A program made the translations under genes and the position numbers. The notes under the pieces were generated by a model. That model worked only from the letters and a program-made list of their open reading frames with translations. It was not told the origin of the DNA and ran no database searches. Source: Avena insularis (Eukaryota; Streptophyta; Magnoliopsida; Poales; Poaceae). Taken from it: DNA of 64,000 bases. Shown piece by piece: positions 53,411 through 64,000 of the stretch. Each line of letters begins with the position of its first letter. Position 1 is the first letter of the stretch. Where the stretch lies: contig CM042691.1 of the NCBI GenBank assembly GCA_023614405.1, forward strand, positions 181,198,927 through 181,262,926. The letters are read 5' to 3'.

Positions 53411-56400
53411 ATGGCGTCTTCCTCATCCTCTGGAGCGGTGGTGGCGGGTTCGTCGGTGGCGGACGAGAAGAAGATGTGGGGTCTTTGGATCCCCAGCGCC
53501 ATGGATACTATGGAGCTCCAAGTCATGGAGGATGAGGGGTTCATCAAAGTCGGCGCGTGGCTTAGCACTGCTCGACATGCCATCCCCACGTCGAAAGACG
53601 GCGAGAGGGTGCTGTTCAGCACTCACATCGACCGCAGCATCAGCCTTCCACCATCGGACTTCTTCGTCGAGGTCCTCAACCATTATGGTGTGCAACTCCA
53701 TAATCTTCCTCCCAACTCTCCACTTGAGCTTAGTGCTCACGCATCTCTGTGCGAGGGGTTTATCAGCATTAGGCCAAGTCTCACCCTTTTCTAGTACTAC
53801 TATGGTACTCGGAAGAATTCCATCAGTGCCGGTGTGCCTTATGTCACCGGCACTCTTAGCATAGTCCTTAGGAGGAAACGGATCTATCCTAGGATTAACG
53901 CTAGTGGTCCGTCAAATGCTGGGCCGGAACTTTCTTCTACCATAAGGATATTCCGGCTCCAGGAAAGGCGGAAGGTCTTCCGCCATTCTCCAATGGCGCC
54001 ACTCCCCACCAAGATTCATGGGACGGGGAGGCGCTAGAGCTTTCGGATGTTTTGATTCTCACCAAGAGGTGGATTGAATTTTTGATGAAGCATGAGGGGC
54101 TTCGTGGATCCGACTTGGTCCACTGCTGGATGGAGCGTTGGATTCATCCTCTCCAGCACCATGGAGACCGCCTCCTGCACCAAATCACCGGCGACAAGAA
54201 GGACAACATGAAGGTCAGCCCGAACCGACTTTCTCCGAAGGACTACAGGACCCTCATGCAATATTTGGTCAAGGAAAGAGTGGAACGAAAAGTTCCGGAA
54301 GTTTCCATGAAGATGTATACATCCAGCCGTCCTCTAACTCCGGTAAATATTTCGAATATGCTTTCGTGTTTCATCGTTTTCTTTGGTTCTTTCTCCGACT
54401 CTATTTTCATCGATGCTTTTCTGATTCTGTCAGCTTGAGAAACTCTCTGAGTCCAAGCTAGCTCGACTAGAGGGCTATGCCTCAGATGACCCGGAGGCGT
54501 CGGAGGATGATGAGGTGCAAGAAGTTGCCGCCTCCGCTTCCAAGAAGCGTAAGGCGAAGGAAGTTGTCGCTGCTGGTAGCCAAGTGCTGCCAGTAGTTAA
54601 AAAGTAAGCACCTCACCTTTCTTTTTTAGTACTCTTGTACCTTTGTTATCTTTCCAGTGCACACCTAATATTTAGGATTTCGTGTTCTAAAGTTAAGTCA
54701 TCGTTGATGAGCAAGATAAAGCCGGCCAGCAAGCCGGGAAAGCAGATGTGTCAGAAGAAGCTTGTTATCTCCCCTACTGTGCCGCCGTCGACCCCCTCCA
54801 CTACTCCGTCAGCACAGAGAGCTTCTGCATCCCCTGACGCTGGCAAGATTTCGAAAGCCCTGGTCACCATTGATGACCAGGCAACTGACAATGGTGAACC
54901 TGTAAAGGGTAATGACCACAGGTATGGTGGCTAAAGTGGTCGACTCAGCTGTCCCTGGCCTCAAGAGGAAAGAAAAGGAAGAGATTCTCAGACTAGCTCA
55001 AAACAGTCTTGAGAAGCAAACCTTGACTCCAGAGGTAGCGAGCCAAGAGGAGGAAGATGTCAAGATGGTTAGCCTCCTGGACCAAATTTTGGTCCGGGAC
55101 GCTAAAGTCGCATCCGGCGAGCTTCCAGCGATGGATGTTCTGTCCCTCACCCTTATCGAGAAGGTATTTCACAGCACCAAGCTCGGATTTGAAAAGTTGC
55201 ACCTGGAACACATTGTAAGTTTCCGATTCTTATTTGCATTTATTATCATATCCTCTAGCCCCCAAGCATAAAGTCGAATAAACATTTCTGGATGCGGGTT
55301 GATGCTTTTAGGTTGCAAAAGAACGATGTAGTGTAGCCCCCAAGGCTCGTGATGTAATTTTACTTAGTTAAATTTGCAGCCCGAGTCTTAGTAGCCGTCT
55401 GACGGTATTCCGTCCCTAAACTTATAGAAAATTGCATCTTCCAACCAGGAATTGCTCAAGAAAATTTCCAATAAGCGCAAAGAAATCAAAGCTTTGCATT
55501 CTGAAAATTCAAAGTTGAAAGTTGAAAAAGATGAAGCAGAAGGTAAACTTTTTCAGCTTCCTCTTGTTCAGTTAAATGTTTTATCATAGTCGAATTTTCT
55601 TTATCCGACTGATATTTTTGTCTTTGCAGAATTGTTATGCCAATCCAGCAAGACGGTGGATCAAGCCGAAAACTTCAAGGTCTTGCAAGCAGAGAATGCT
55701 GAACTCCGGGAAAACCTTGAGAAGTTAACTGTAGAATCTGAGAAATCCGTAGTCGTTGTCCTGGAGTCAAGCAACCACGAGACCGTGAGGCTCGAGAAGC
55801 TCCTAGCCCTCCGAGATAAGGAACTTGCTGATCTTAGGAAGGATCTTGATATCCAGAAGGATCTTGCCCAAGCCTCTGCAAGTAAACTAGACAGCTTCCG
55901 AAAGGATCATGTTGAATGGAATCACTCTGTGCTTGGTAAGAATTTCGAATCATTTCTTTGTGTTGTTCACTTTTCGACTTTTGTTTTAGCCAGTATTTGA
56001 CTTTTTGGTTCTTTCCCAGCCCCCTAAATCTTTTCGACTCTTCCACGTCTGAACCTCTCCTCGAGCGCATTAAGCTCGTCAGACATGTCTTGTTTGACTT
56101 CCACCAAACTCTAGAAGAGGCTGGCGAAGCCGTCAAGCTTTCCGACTTGCACACAATGTCAGTGATGAGGTGAGGGACAAAGTTAAGGATATTCCGAAGT
56201 TGATTGAGTACTGGAAGATCTCCTACGCTCGGACTGCTGCGCAAACAGCTCTAACCATGGTGATGAGCCACCATAGCGAGATGGAAATCTGGCACGTCAC
56301 CAAGGGCATTGCCGAGGACGATGATGAGGGTAACCCGCAAGATATCAAGGCCATCCAAGAATCTTGTGCAGGTTACGCTTGTTGGGTGGTGGAGATGACC

Positions 56401-56550
56401 AACTACATGACGCCATTCTTCGAAGGTATCGCCGCGCCTCCTTCGCCTCAAGAGGCAGAAATCAGCAACGCTTCTGAGTCTGAGATCGAGGGCGACACTG
56501 CTGTTGATTCCAGTGTTCCACCTTCTTCATCACCACCTCCTGCAGCATAA
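53411..56550 (+). pseudogene. Antisense gene (aORF) of Tat-C; PF04195-like, six exons
   Basis: Starts ATG 53,411 (MASSSSSGAVVAGSS). Predicted exons: 53,411-54,342 (PF04195-like: GWALSTARHAIP-type region, PPSDFFVEVLNHYGVQLHNL, SLCEGFISIRPSL; then LVHCWMERWIHPLQHHGDRL); 54,434-54,603; 54,676-55,214 (SLEKQTLTPEV, SLLDQILVRDAKVASGE); 55,449-55,542; 55,630-55,935 (heptad-rich: NAELRENLEKLTVESEKS); 56,020-56,550 (KLIEYWKISYARTAAQTA, acidic Ser/Pro-rich tail), stop TAA. Donors are GTAAAT, GTAAGC, GTAAGT, GTAAAC, GTAAGA; acceptors CAG or TAG. Breaks: stop 53,792, frameshifts near 53,880, 54,915, 56,040 and 56,165. It converges on pol. Confidence 0.75.
55254..55344. repeat. Two polypurine-tract-like motifs in the Tat-C aORF intron
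   Basis: TAGCCCCCAAG at 55,254 and 55,334 (80 bases apart), complementary to CTTGGGGGCTA. Same intron and spacing as the four-copy array in Tat-D. Confidence 0.65.
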
Positions 56551-57148
56551 ACAATTTCTATGCATTATCTTAAACTTATGGCAATGTAATGATGTCTACA
56601 ATATTTATTTTCTGTTGATCTGTGAAAACTTATGCTTTTACTATCTTAGCACTTTTGTTTATATATTTTCATGCTTTGTGCTTGAAAGTTTGTGAAGCAC
56701 TCTATCTTTTTATATATATGCCTATACTTCTCGGTTTATCTGGCTCTCTGCCTTGTCCCTTTCATGGGTCAGCCAACCTTTAGCACGGAAACTTTGCGGA
56801 GAAACGAAGCGCAATTGCTAACCTAGTTTAAAATCAGAAACAAAGCCGACTTCCAGTACCAAAAACTCATTACTCGGAAAATACCCACGTCTAAGCAATC
56901 AGATAAAGAATCAAAGTATAGACAATAACTTAAACTTTGTACCCTAAGGTAACATTTTTAGATTGTTTCAAAAATCGTAACCAGAGCAAACATGAGCATA
57001 AAGTACTTTCAAGCATTCTGGGATTTTCGAAAAAATTACATGCTCTTTTGGAAATAAGATGGAAAAACGTCTCAAAAATAACAATATGAGGAAACCAATA
57101 CTTTATTTCACTTTGAACAAGTACATATATGATTACAAGGAAATATAA
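56551..57148. other. Convergent spacer between aORF and pol of Tat-C
   Basis: 598 bp, AT-rich, non-coding. It likely holds the 3' ends of both transcripts. Phrases around 56,840-56,880 resemble the Tat-D spacer near 27,450. Confidence 0.6.
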
Positions 57149-60100
57149 CTAAGAATAGAAGGGACGTAGATGTGCAACATTGCATGGACGATCTATTTCA
57201 TCCGGGTCTGTGCTGCCACCAGCTCTCTTTCTTTTCCGAGTATCAGGTGTTTCCTTGACTGGTCTCATGTCGGTTAAATAATATGACCCATTATGCAGAA
57301 CTCTGCTAACCACAAAAGGTCCTTCCCAAATTGGGGAAACTTGGTGCTTTCTCTTTTGCACAAGTCGAAGAACTAAATTGCCTTTTCTGAAAGAACGGTT
57401 TTGCACTCTCTGACTATGATACTTGCGTAATTCTGCAGATAGGCTGTAGATCTCTGTTCAGCAACGACGCGTACTGCTTTGATTATATCGAGATCATCTT
57501 GTCGAGAAACTTCTGCATCTTCTTCAATACATGCTTTGACTCGTGGAGCCTAATGAATCAGATCACTTGGAAGAACTGCTTCTGCACCGTAGACCAACAA
57601 GAAAGGAGTATAGCCGGTTTACCTGTTAGGAGTTGTGTAAGCTCCAAATCACAAACGGTAATTCTTCCGCCAAAGCCCCCATGGCCCGACGAAGCGGTGC
57701 CTCGAGGCGAGGTCGGATTCCTTGTAGAATAAGGCCATTAGTTCTTTCAACTTGTCCATTGGCTTGTGGATGTGCGACTGATGCAATATCAAGTTGGATT
57801 CCTTGTTCTTCGCAGAATTCGACAAGTTCACCCATGGAAAAGTTGCTCCCGTTGTCGGTAATTATACTATGCGGATATCCGAATCTGATGATTACATCCT
57901 CGACGAATCTTCTGGTTGTGGCTCCATCGCAACTTGTTCGGGTTTAGCCTCAATCCATTTTATGAATTATCCACCATCACTAGTAGGTGAGTGAATCCAC
58001 ATTTTTTCGTGCGAAACGGCCCTACCATATCAAGCCCCCAGACCGCGAACGGCCATGTAATAGGGATTGTTCGCAGCTATTTAGCCGGAACGTGTGCCTT
58101 ATGAGCGTACTTTTGGCAGCCCTTGCACGTTTTGACAAGTTTATCGGCATCTGCCTTAGATGTAAGCCAAAAGAGTCCGTGATGAAAAGCTTTTGCCACT
58201 AAGGATCTGGCTACAGCATGTTGACCACACTCGCCTTCGTGGATTTCTCTTAAGATTTCCACTCCTTCTTCTAAAGAAATACATCTCTGAAATACGCCAG
58301 AAACACTCCGCTTATAGATCTCACCATTTATTATAGTATAGAATTTTGCTCGTCGGACAATGTGCCGGCTCAAGACTTTGTCTTCGGGTAATTTTCCATC
58401 TATCATGAAATCTAGACAGGGTTTTGTCTAGCTAGGAATTACAGCCAGAAGTTCTATTAAAGGTGAGTCGGATTTCGTCGGATATTCCTCATCAACTCCG
58501 ACTATGGAGGGGACCCTTAAATGCTCTAAAAAAGCTCCATCATGTACTTGTTTCCGCGCAGAGCCTATCCTTGATAGAGTATTTGCTTCCTCATTTTCTG
58601 CTCGAGGGGTGTGTTGAACCTCGAAACCCTCGAACGATTTAGATAATTCATCCATAACAGCTTTTTATGCGGCCATGTAGTTGTTTGCGTTGCAGATGTC
58701 GGATACTTGTTGAGAAACTAAATCTGAGTCTCCGTAACACAGGAGTCTTGATATGTCAATGTTTTTGGCCATGCGTATTTCTTATAGAAGTGCTTCGTAC
58801 TCGGCAATATCATTGGTAGCCGTTAAGTGTATTTGCAACACGTAGAACATCTTATCTCCTTGGGGTGATTTGAGCACCATGCCAGCCCCCGAGCCTCCTC
58901 GTACTTTTGATCCGTCAAAGTGAAGGATCCAAAATTCTGAGTCTGGAGGACCTGAGTTTTTTGTCGCTTCTATCAAATCAATGACAAAGTCGGCGAGAAT
59001 TTGGGACTTGATTGCTGTACGTGGTTTTTTATCAATATCGAAAGGTGCGAGCTCTATTCCCCACTTTGCGACACGTCCTGTGGCGTCGCGGTTGTTGATT
59101 ATATCTCGCAGAGGAGCCGTGCTCATTACTGTGATCTTGTGCTCTTGAAAATAGTAATGTAGCTTTCTGAATGCAAAGAACACTCCATAGGCTATCTTTT
59201 GATGATGTGGATATCGCTGCTTTGATTCTGTCAGGACCTCACTTAGATAATAACTTGGACGCTGCACCTTATGCTCATGGCCTTCTTCCTCGCGCTCAAC
59301 TAATGTTACCACGCTTATGACCTTGTTGGTCGCTACAATGTAGAGTAACATAGGTTCCTAAGGTTCTGGCGCTGCGAGAACTGGTGGATTTGAAAGCAGA
59401 TCTTTCAAACTTTGCAGGGCAGTTTCAGCTTCTGGGTCCAAACAAATTTGTCGGTTTTCTTCAAGAGTTTGTATAAAGGTGTGGCTCTTTCACCGAGACG
59501 GCTGACGAACTGACTCACCGCTGGAATGCAACCAGTGAGACATTGTACGTCCTTCAGGCGAGTTGGCCTGATAATGTTTAATATAGCCTTGAATTTGTCC
59601 TAGTTCACCTCTATTCATCGCTCGGAGACGATGAAACCTAACAATTTTCTGGCTGGAATTCCAAAGAAACACTTCTTCAGATTTAGCATCATATTAAATT
59701 TTCGTAGACCAGCAAACGTTTCATCCAAGTCAGAAATCAATGTTTCCTTCTTTTTGGACATAACTGCTATGTCATCTATGTATATGTGGACGTTGCGTCC
59801 GATTTGGTCATTGAGACTATGTTGCATGGTACGTTGATATGTTGATCCTGCGTTCTTTAAGCCAAAAGGCATAGTTTTGTAGCAGAAGGTTCCGAAAAGA
59901 GTGACGAAAGACGTCTTAATTTGATCCGAATTTTTCATCTGTATTTGGTGATATCCGGAATATGCGTCGAGAAACAGAGTAATTCCGACCCTGCCGTTGA
60001 GTCGATAACTTGATCGATTCTTGGCAAAGGAAACGGATCTTTTGGGCATGCCTTGTTCAAAGTGTTATAATCAACACACATCCTTAAATCAATGGTGTCC

Positions 60101-61105
60101 CTTTTAGGTACGAGTACAAGATTAGCCACCCAATCTGTATGGATGACCTCTGTTATGAAATCCGCTAGCTCTAAGCGGGCTAATTCCTTGGCTATTTCTT
60201 TGCACTTTTCATCACCGAACCGTCGTAAGGACCGTTTCACTTGTTTAGCGTCTGGGTGCACATTAAGAGAGTGCTCGGCAAGTTCCCTAGGTACTCCGGT
60301 CATGTCAGATGGCTTCCATGCGAAGATATCACTATTAGCTTTGAGGAACTTGACGAGAGTGCTTTCCTATGCGTGAACCTAGGCCTACCCCTATGTTCAT
60401 CGTCTTGGAGGGATCATCTTCCTTCAGCGACGTCTTCTTTGTCTCTTTCGACGCCTTGAACTTTAGCACCTCATTCTTCATAGCAGGCATCTCAGACGGA
60501 TTGATGGTCTCCTCTATGTCCTGGTACTCCTCGGCATGCAGCACGGCTTTGGCGAAGATAGCTGATCCTTCGTCGCACTCTCGCGCCTTCCTCGGATTTC
60601 CTCGTATGGTGATTACGCCATTTGGACCTGGAAGTTTAATCATGTTGTAGATGTAACAGGGAGGAGGCATGAATGCCAAGTAAGACGGATGTCCGAGGAT
60701 GGCGTGGTAAGCACTTTTGAACGGTACCACCTCGAAGGAGACTGGCTCGATCCGGTAAATATCTCGGGTTACGAATGTCACGTCCAGAGTAATCTCACCC
60801 AGAGAATTTGCCTGTCTTCCTGGTACAATGCCATGGAAAGTTACACTGCTGTAACTCAACTGGCTCTCGTCTAGCTTCATGCGGTGGAGTGTTTCGATGT
60901 AGAGGATATTGATACTGCTCCCACCGTCCATGAGTGTTTCTGAGAACTCATAGCCATCAATAAGAGGATTGACGACCAGAGGGTATTTTCCCCGACGATG
61001 TGTTTTCCTTGGGTGATCTGAATGATCAAAGGTGATAGTCACCTCTGACCAGTCCAAGAATTGGGGGACAGCCGAAACCGTGGCATTGAGCTCCCGAAAA
61101 ACCAT
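57149..61105 (-). pseudogene. pol of Tat-C: PR-RT-dual RNase H-integrase (broken)
   Basis: Protease frame 61,105-60,335 with the active site LMDGGSSINILY (about 60,930) and a flap-like ILGHPSYLAF. TAG at 60,367. RT 60,303-59,615: VLVPKRDTIDLRMCVDYNTL, MPFGLKNAGSTYQRTMQH, intact YIDDIAVMSKK (about 59,770), frameshift near 59,970. Connection/first RNase H 59,351-59,030 (EVLTESKQRYPHHQKIAYGV). Second RNase H from LHFDGSKVRGGSGAG (about 58,920). Integrase zinc region with paired His and CKGC (58,406-58,077), WGLDMVGPF and TDNGSNFS broken by frameshifts (58,030-57,840), AHPQANGQVERTNG with the catalytic Glu (57,770). GPY/F-type module WEGPFVVSRVLHNGSYYL (57,330) ends RPFYS. Confidence 0.88.
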
Positions 61106-64000
61106 TTTTTGTCCTTATCTGGTTGGGATCTAAGGAAGCAGACGTATGCGTCTTTCTTAGTCGGAAAAGTCTTTTTTCCATCCGACTTGGGCTCTGCGGC
61201 GGCTTATGCCTCTTCCATGTTGGAATCTTCCATGGGCTCCTCTCCTTTATTGAAATTTTTCTCTCCTTTTCGTTGCTTGTCTCTGTATCCAGCGGATTAA
61301 TCTTTCTTGATTTCGTCATTGAAACGACACTCGGCATTTGTATGGGTAGATCCTCGTTACTATCCAAGTGGTGGACACATGGATTATTGGCAATGTTAGC
61401 CCAGGTATAGGTTCTTCCGGGTTGTTGGTCCCCTCTGCCCTGGATTCAGGAAGTTCCTCAGCTTCTACCACGGCCGCCTCCGCGCCCTCCTCATCCTCCA
61501 TATACGAACGTTGGGTTGACAACTGCATTGTCTGGAGCCGGCTTTTCGTCTAAGGTGTTCTTGTGCTTCTGAGTTTGCTTTGGCTGTTTGGCCGCATTGG
61601 GATTGGCCAGAATGTTTAGTAGCCCTTCCGAATCATCATCGGTGTCAGCATACTTGCTTACCATATCTATCATTTCTCCCAAATCTGTGACGTGGTCACG
61701 CTTCAGCATATGACGTAAAAGTCCGACTGGAAGTCCTGCAATAAAAGCTTCTATCGTAGTTTGCTCATTTACTCCTTTGCAGGAGTTCTTCGTATGGATC
61801 CAGCGTCTGAGGTAATCCCGACAGGTTTCTTCGGGTCTTTGGGTGCAATGATGCAAGTCTCTGACTGTGCAGGGCCTCCTGTATGTTCCCTCGAAGTTTG
61901 AAAAGAACGCACTTTGCATATCATACCAGTTATGAATTGAATTCTCTGGAAGTTCATTGCGCCATGATCGAGCCGTCTTCCTCAGCATCAGTGGGAGATA
62001 TCGGACTGCAACTAGGCTGTTTACTCCTTTTGTGATGCAGCAAGCCTGGAAAAAATCCTGGAGCCAAGTATCTGGCCTAGCTGCGTCGTCATAGGGTTGA
62101 ATATGTTTGGCGATGCCAAAGTCAACCGGAAATTTTGTCTGACATATACGTGGACTAAAACATTTGGGTCCCACGTACACATCCTCTTCCTCATACCGTT
62201 GCGCTTCTATGTTTGATTCGATGTGACGGCGAGCGTCATTTGGCGAGAGAGATCTGTGCCTTGGAGGCTCGCGGCTTCTGCATGGTGGAGTCGGATTGCT
62301 GCTTATTCTCTCACCATTTCCGCCTCCTCCCCTGCGTCTTCCATGGCTACGACGTGATCCCTCATGGTTGCTACTAGGAGGTGATGGTGGCCCTGGTGGA
62401 TTATTTCTAGCTGGGTTTCTTGGTGGTGGCAGTGGAGCCTCATTGTGCTGAATCTGATGCCTGTTTCTTCAGGCATCATCCCTACTAGATTCATGATGAT
62501 CCGAATCATATCTTCGTCCGACGTTTCCAGCCGGACGGCTCGGTGGTGGCATCCTTAGCCGATCTTGCTCCTCTCGCTGGCGGCGTGTTTCTGGGTGTTC
62601 TCTATAGCGATTGTTTTACCGACGATGGTCCTGATGAGGAACCATTGCCCTGATGGCGTCTTCGGCCACATCTGGAATAACCCTTGCCCAGTCACGTGAC
62701 GGCCATGAGAGTGGCTGTTGGAGCCGGTCCTTGAATTTTTTTCTTCTCCACGGGGACGATAACGCTGAGCTGTATCCCTACGGAGCCTTACATCAGTGCT
62801 TTGGTCAGCGCCAATGTGGCAAAACTCGGATTTTGAGGCTAGCTTGCCACTAAATGACGTGGACGTTTTCTGTTGCTTTAATCCTTTGTCTAGCAATGCA
62901 ACACACTTCTGGACCTGCTGCAGAGATGGATTGTTGGCGAGGATGGCTCGACCTGCAGCAGCATTTTCCACCGGCGTGCTGTAGACTAGGATCTTCTCTT
63001 CATCTTTTCTATCAAATTGATCTTTGTGGATATCCAGATTCTTTTTTGCAAGAAATGGACCTCCCCTTGTTTTGTTTGGATGTCGCTTGAAATCTGACTG
63101 ATATCTGGCAGGATCACTGTCTAACTGCTGTCTCATCTCCACGAGGTGTGCGGCCTCTTCAAGCAGAAATAGGCGGTGCTTTTCCAGGTCCTCAACCCTT
63201 TTCTCCAGCGCCTCCGGCGTAAGATCCGAAGCCATTGGGATTGCAATTGTGAGAGCATCTCCGTAGATTTCGCGTGCACCCTTGGCGACAACATGTCCAT
63301 TCACAGGAGGATAGATCGGGGTGGGATTAATCGGATCTCCATCCTAATCCTCCATCTCGATCTCTTCATCAACTTTTTCTTCGTTGGTTTCCTCAATGTC
63401 CGGTTTTTCCGGAGTCAGATTCTTGTTCTTCTTCTTCTTCTTTGACCGCCCAGTAGCCTTAACGTGCGTACCAGTGGCAAAGAAGACTTTTGGTTCGGTA
63501 CCGGGGGATAAACTTCCGTCGGTACTTTCCGTCATGGTAGGCTTGTAAACCTCCGAGGAATCTCCGGTGTCCATGTCATCCTGCGACGTGTAGCTTTCAT
63601 CCATGCTATCATATGGACTAGGAGGAGTTTCTGGATCACCTGGCGTTTGTCTGGAGACGTGCTCCTGCTCGTACTCCTCTATCTCCTTGTGGTCTCGATG
63701 TTCCTGCGACATTATTGACTCCGCTAGGGAGCCAGGTAAGTCGGCGTTTTGTTCGATCGCGTCTAGTACCGAGTCGCTAGCAGCTCCAACATCTACAAAG
63801 TTGGATCCAGTGCTTATGTGTTACACGAAACAGTTCTTCTTCTTGTTCAGGTTCTGAGGTATTTGTATAACTTGGTTTCCGCTTCGACGTCAGCAAATCT
63901 GGATCCGTACCGGATGTACTCCTCGTCTGTGTATCCGATCTCGCTAGAGAGATCGAATTTGACTTATTCCTCCTCTTCTTCCACTACGTGAGTGGGCTGG
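61106..64000 (-). pseudogene. gag of Tat-C (5' end beyond window)
   Basis: From the right edge: EIGYTDEEYIRYGSRFAD (about 63,950), an acidic N-terminal part (MSQEHRDHKEIEEYEQEHVS, 63,712-63,344) with a Lys run (GRSKKKKKNKN), a coiled coil (LTPEALEKRVEDLEKHRLFL, about 63,220), basic segments, then the gag core 62,180-61,491 (TKFPVDFGIAKHIQPYDD, NFEGTYRRPCTVRDLHHC, AFIAGLPVGLLRHMLKRD). It finishes with a STHTNAECRFNDEIKKD-type tail equivalent to the Tat-D HTNRHCKFVNDL. Several frameshifts and stops. The proline-rich segment and extra gag-half of Tat-A/D are not evident in the visible part. Confidence 0.8.

Larger units (their letters stand above)
52082..64000 (-). mobile_element. Tat-C: Ty3/gypsy Tat-lineage element (5' end beyond window)
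   Basis: Minus-strand element: gag (64,000-61,106), pol with protease, RT, dual RNase H and integrase (61,105-57,149), convergent plus-strand aORF (53,411-56,550), polypurine tract (52,839-52,851), 3' LTR (52,082-52,838). It is the most complete Tat copy here and the reference for what Tat-D has lost. The left flank is the LTR of copia H; the adjoining 5 bases are CTGGC. Its TSD cannot be checked because the other end is outside the window. Confidence 0.88.

Overview
The window looks like a repeat-dense, gene-poor stretch of a large grass genome. It is probably Pooideae and most likely the wheat/barley group. The clues are a copia LTR that opens like Angela/BARE LTRs (34,693), a Stowaway-type MITE (2,367), a short CACTA element with subterminal repeats, and deeply nested Ty3/gypsy elements. 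I found no host protein-coding gene I can defend, and no rRNA, tRNA or CRISPR. Species is inference; the repeat content is seen directly.

Layout. (1) 1-8,346: AT-rich DNA with a 196-bp hairpin, a Stowaway MITE, a tandem array of about six 367-bp units (4.9-7.1 kb) and a 16-bp minisatellite (7.8-8.1 kb). (2) 8,347-10,889: 5' LTR and gag of a Tat-lineage gypsy element on the plus strand (Tat-A), cut off abruptly. (3) 10,890-44,049: a second Tat-lineage element on the minus strand (Tat-D), reading from its 5' LTR at 43,597-44,049 leftward through gag, pol and a plus-strand, intron-containing antisense gene (aORF). Tat-D is split by a complete 12.6-kb chromovirus (12,108-24,731, TSD ATTTA) inside an aORF intron, and by a 3.1-kb solo LTR (32,169-41,306, TSD TTGTC) inside gag. 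That solo LTR itself holds a 1,637-bp CACTA element (TSD GTA) and a deleted Angela-like copia element. The chromovirus holds a 477-bp solo-LTR-like insertion (TSD AGGTT) in its integrase. (4) 44,050-47,386: a minus-strand L1-type LINE whose endonuclease region is interrupted by the Tat-D LTR. (5) 47,387-52,081: a non-coding copia element on the minus strand, with a 2.5-kb solo LTR (TSD CCACT) inserted at its primer-binding site. (6) 52,082-64,000: a third Tat-lineage element (Tat-C, minus strand) with 3' LTR, polypurine tract, aORF, pol and gag, running off the right edge.

How the parts relate. In both Tat-D and Tat-C, gag-pol is on one strand and the aORF lies convergently between pol and the 3' LTR. 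The aORF resembles the 'putative gypsy type transposon' family (PF04195) in its first exon and is coiled-coil-like downstream. The chromovirus has an additional coding region upstream of gag. Every coding region carries stops or frameshifts; several stops are TAG where a related copy or the family motif has CAG, as expected from decay of methylated cytosine. Minimum insertion order from nesting: LINE, then Tat-D, then chromovirus and the 3.1-kb LTR, then the 477-bp LTR, CACTA and copia G; and copia H before both the 2.5-kb solo LTR and Tat-C.
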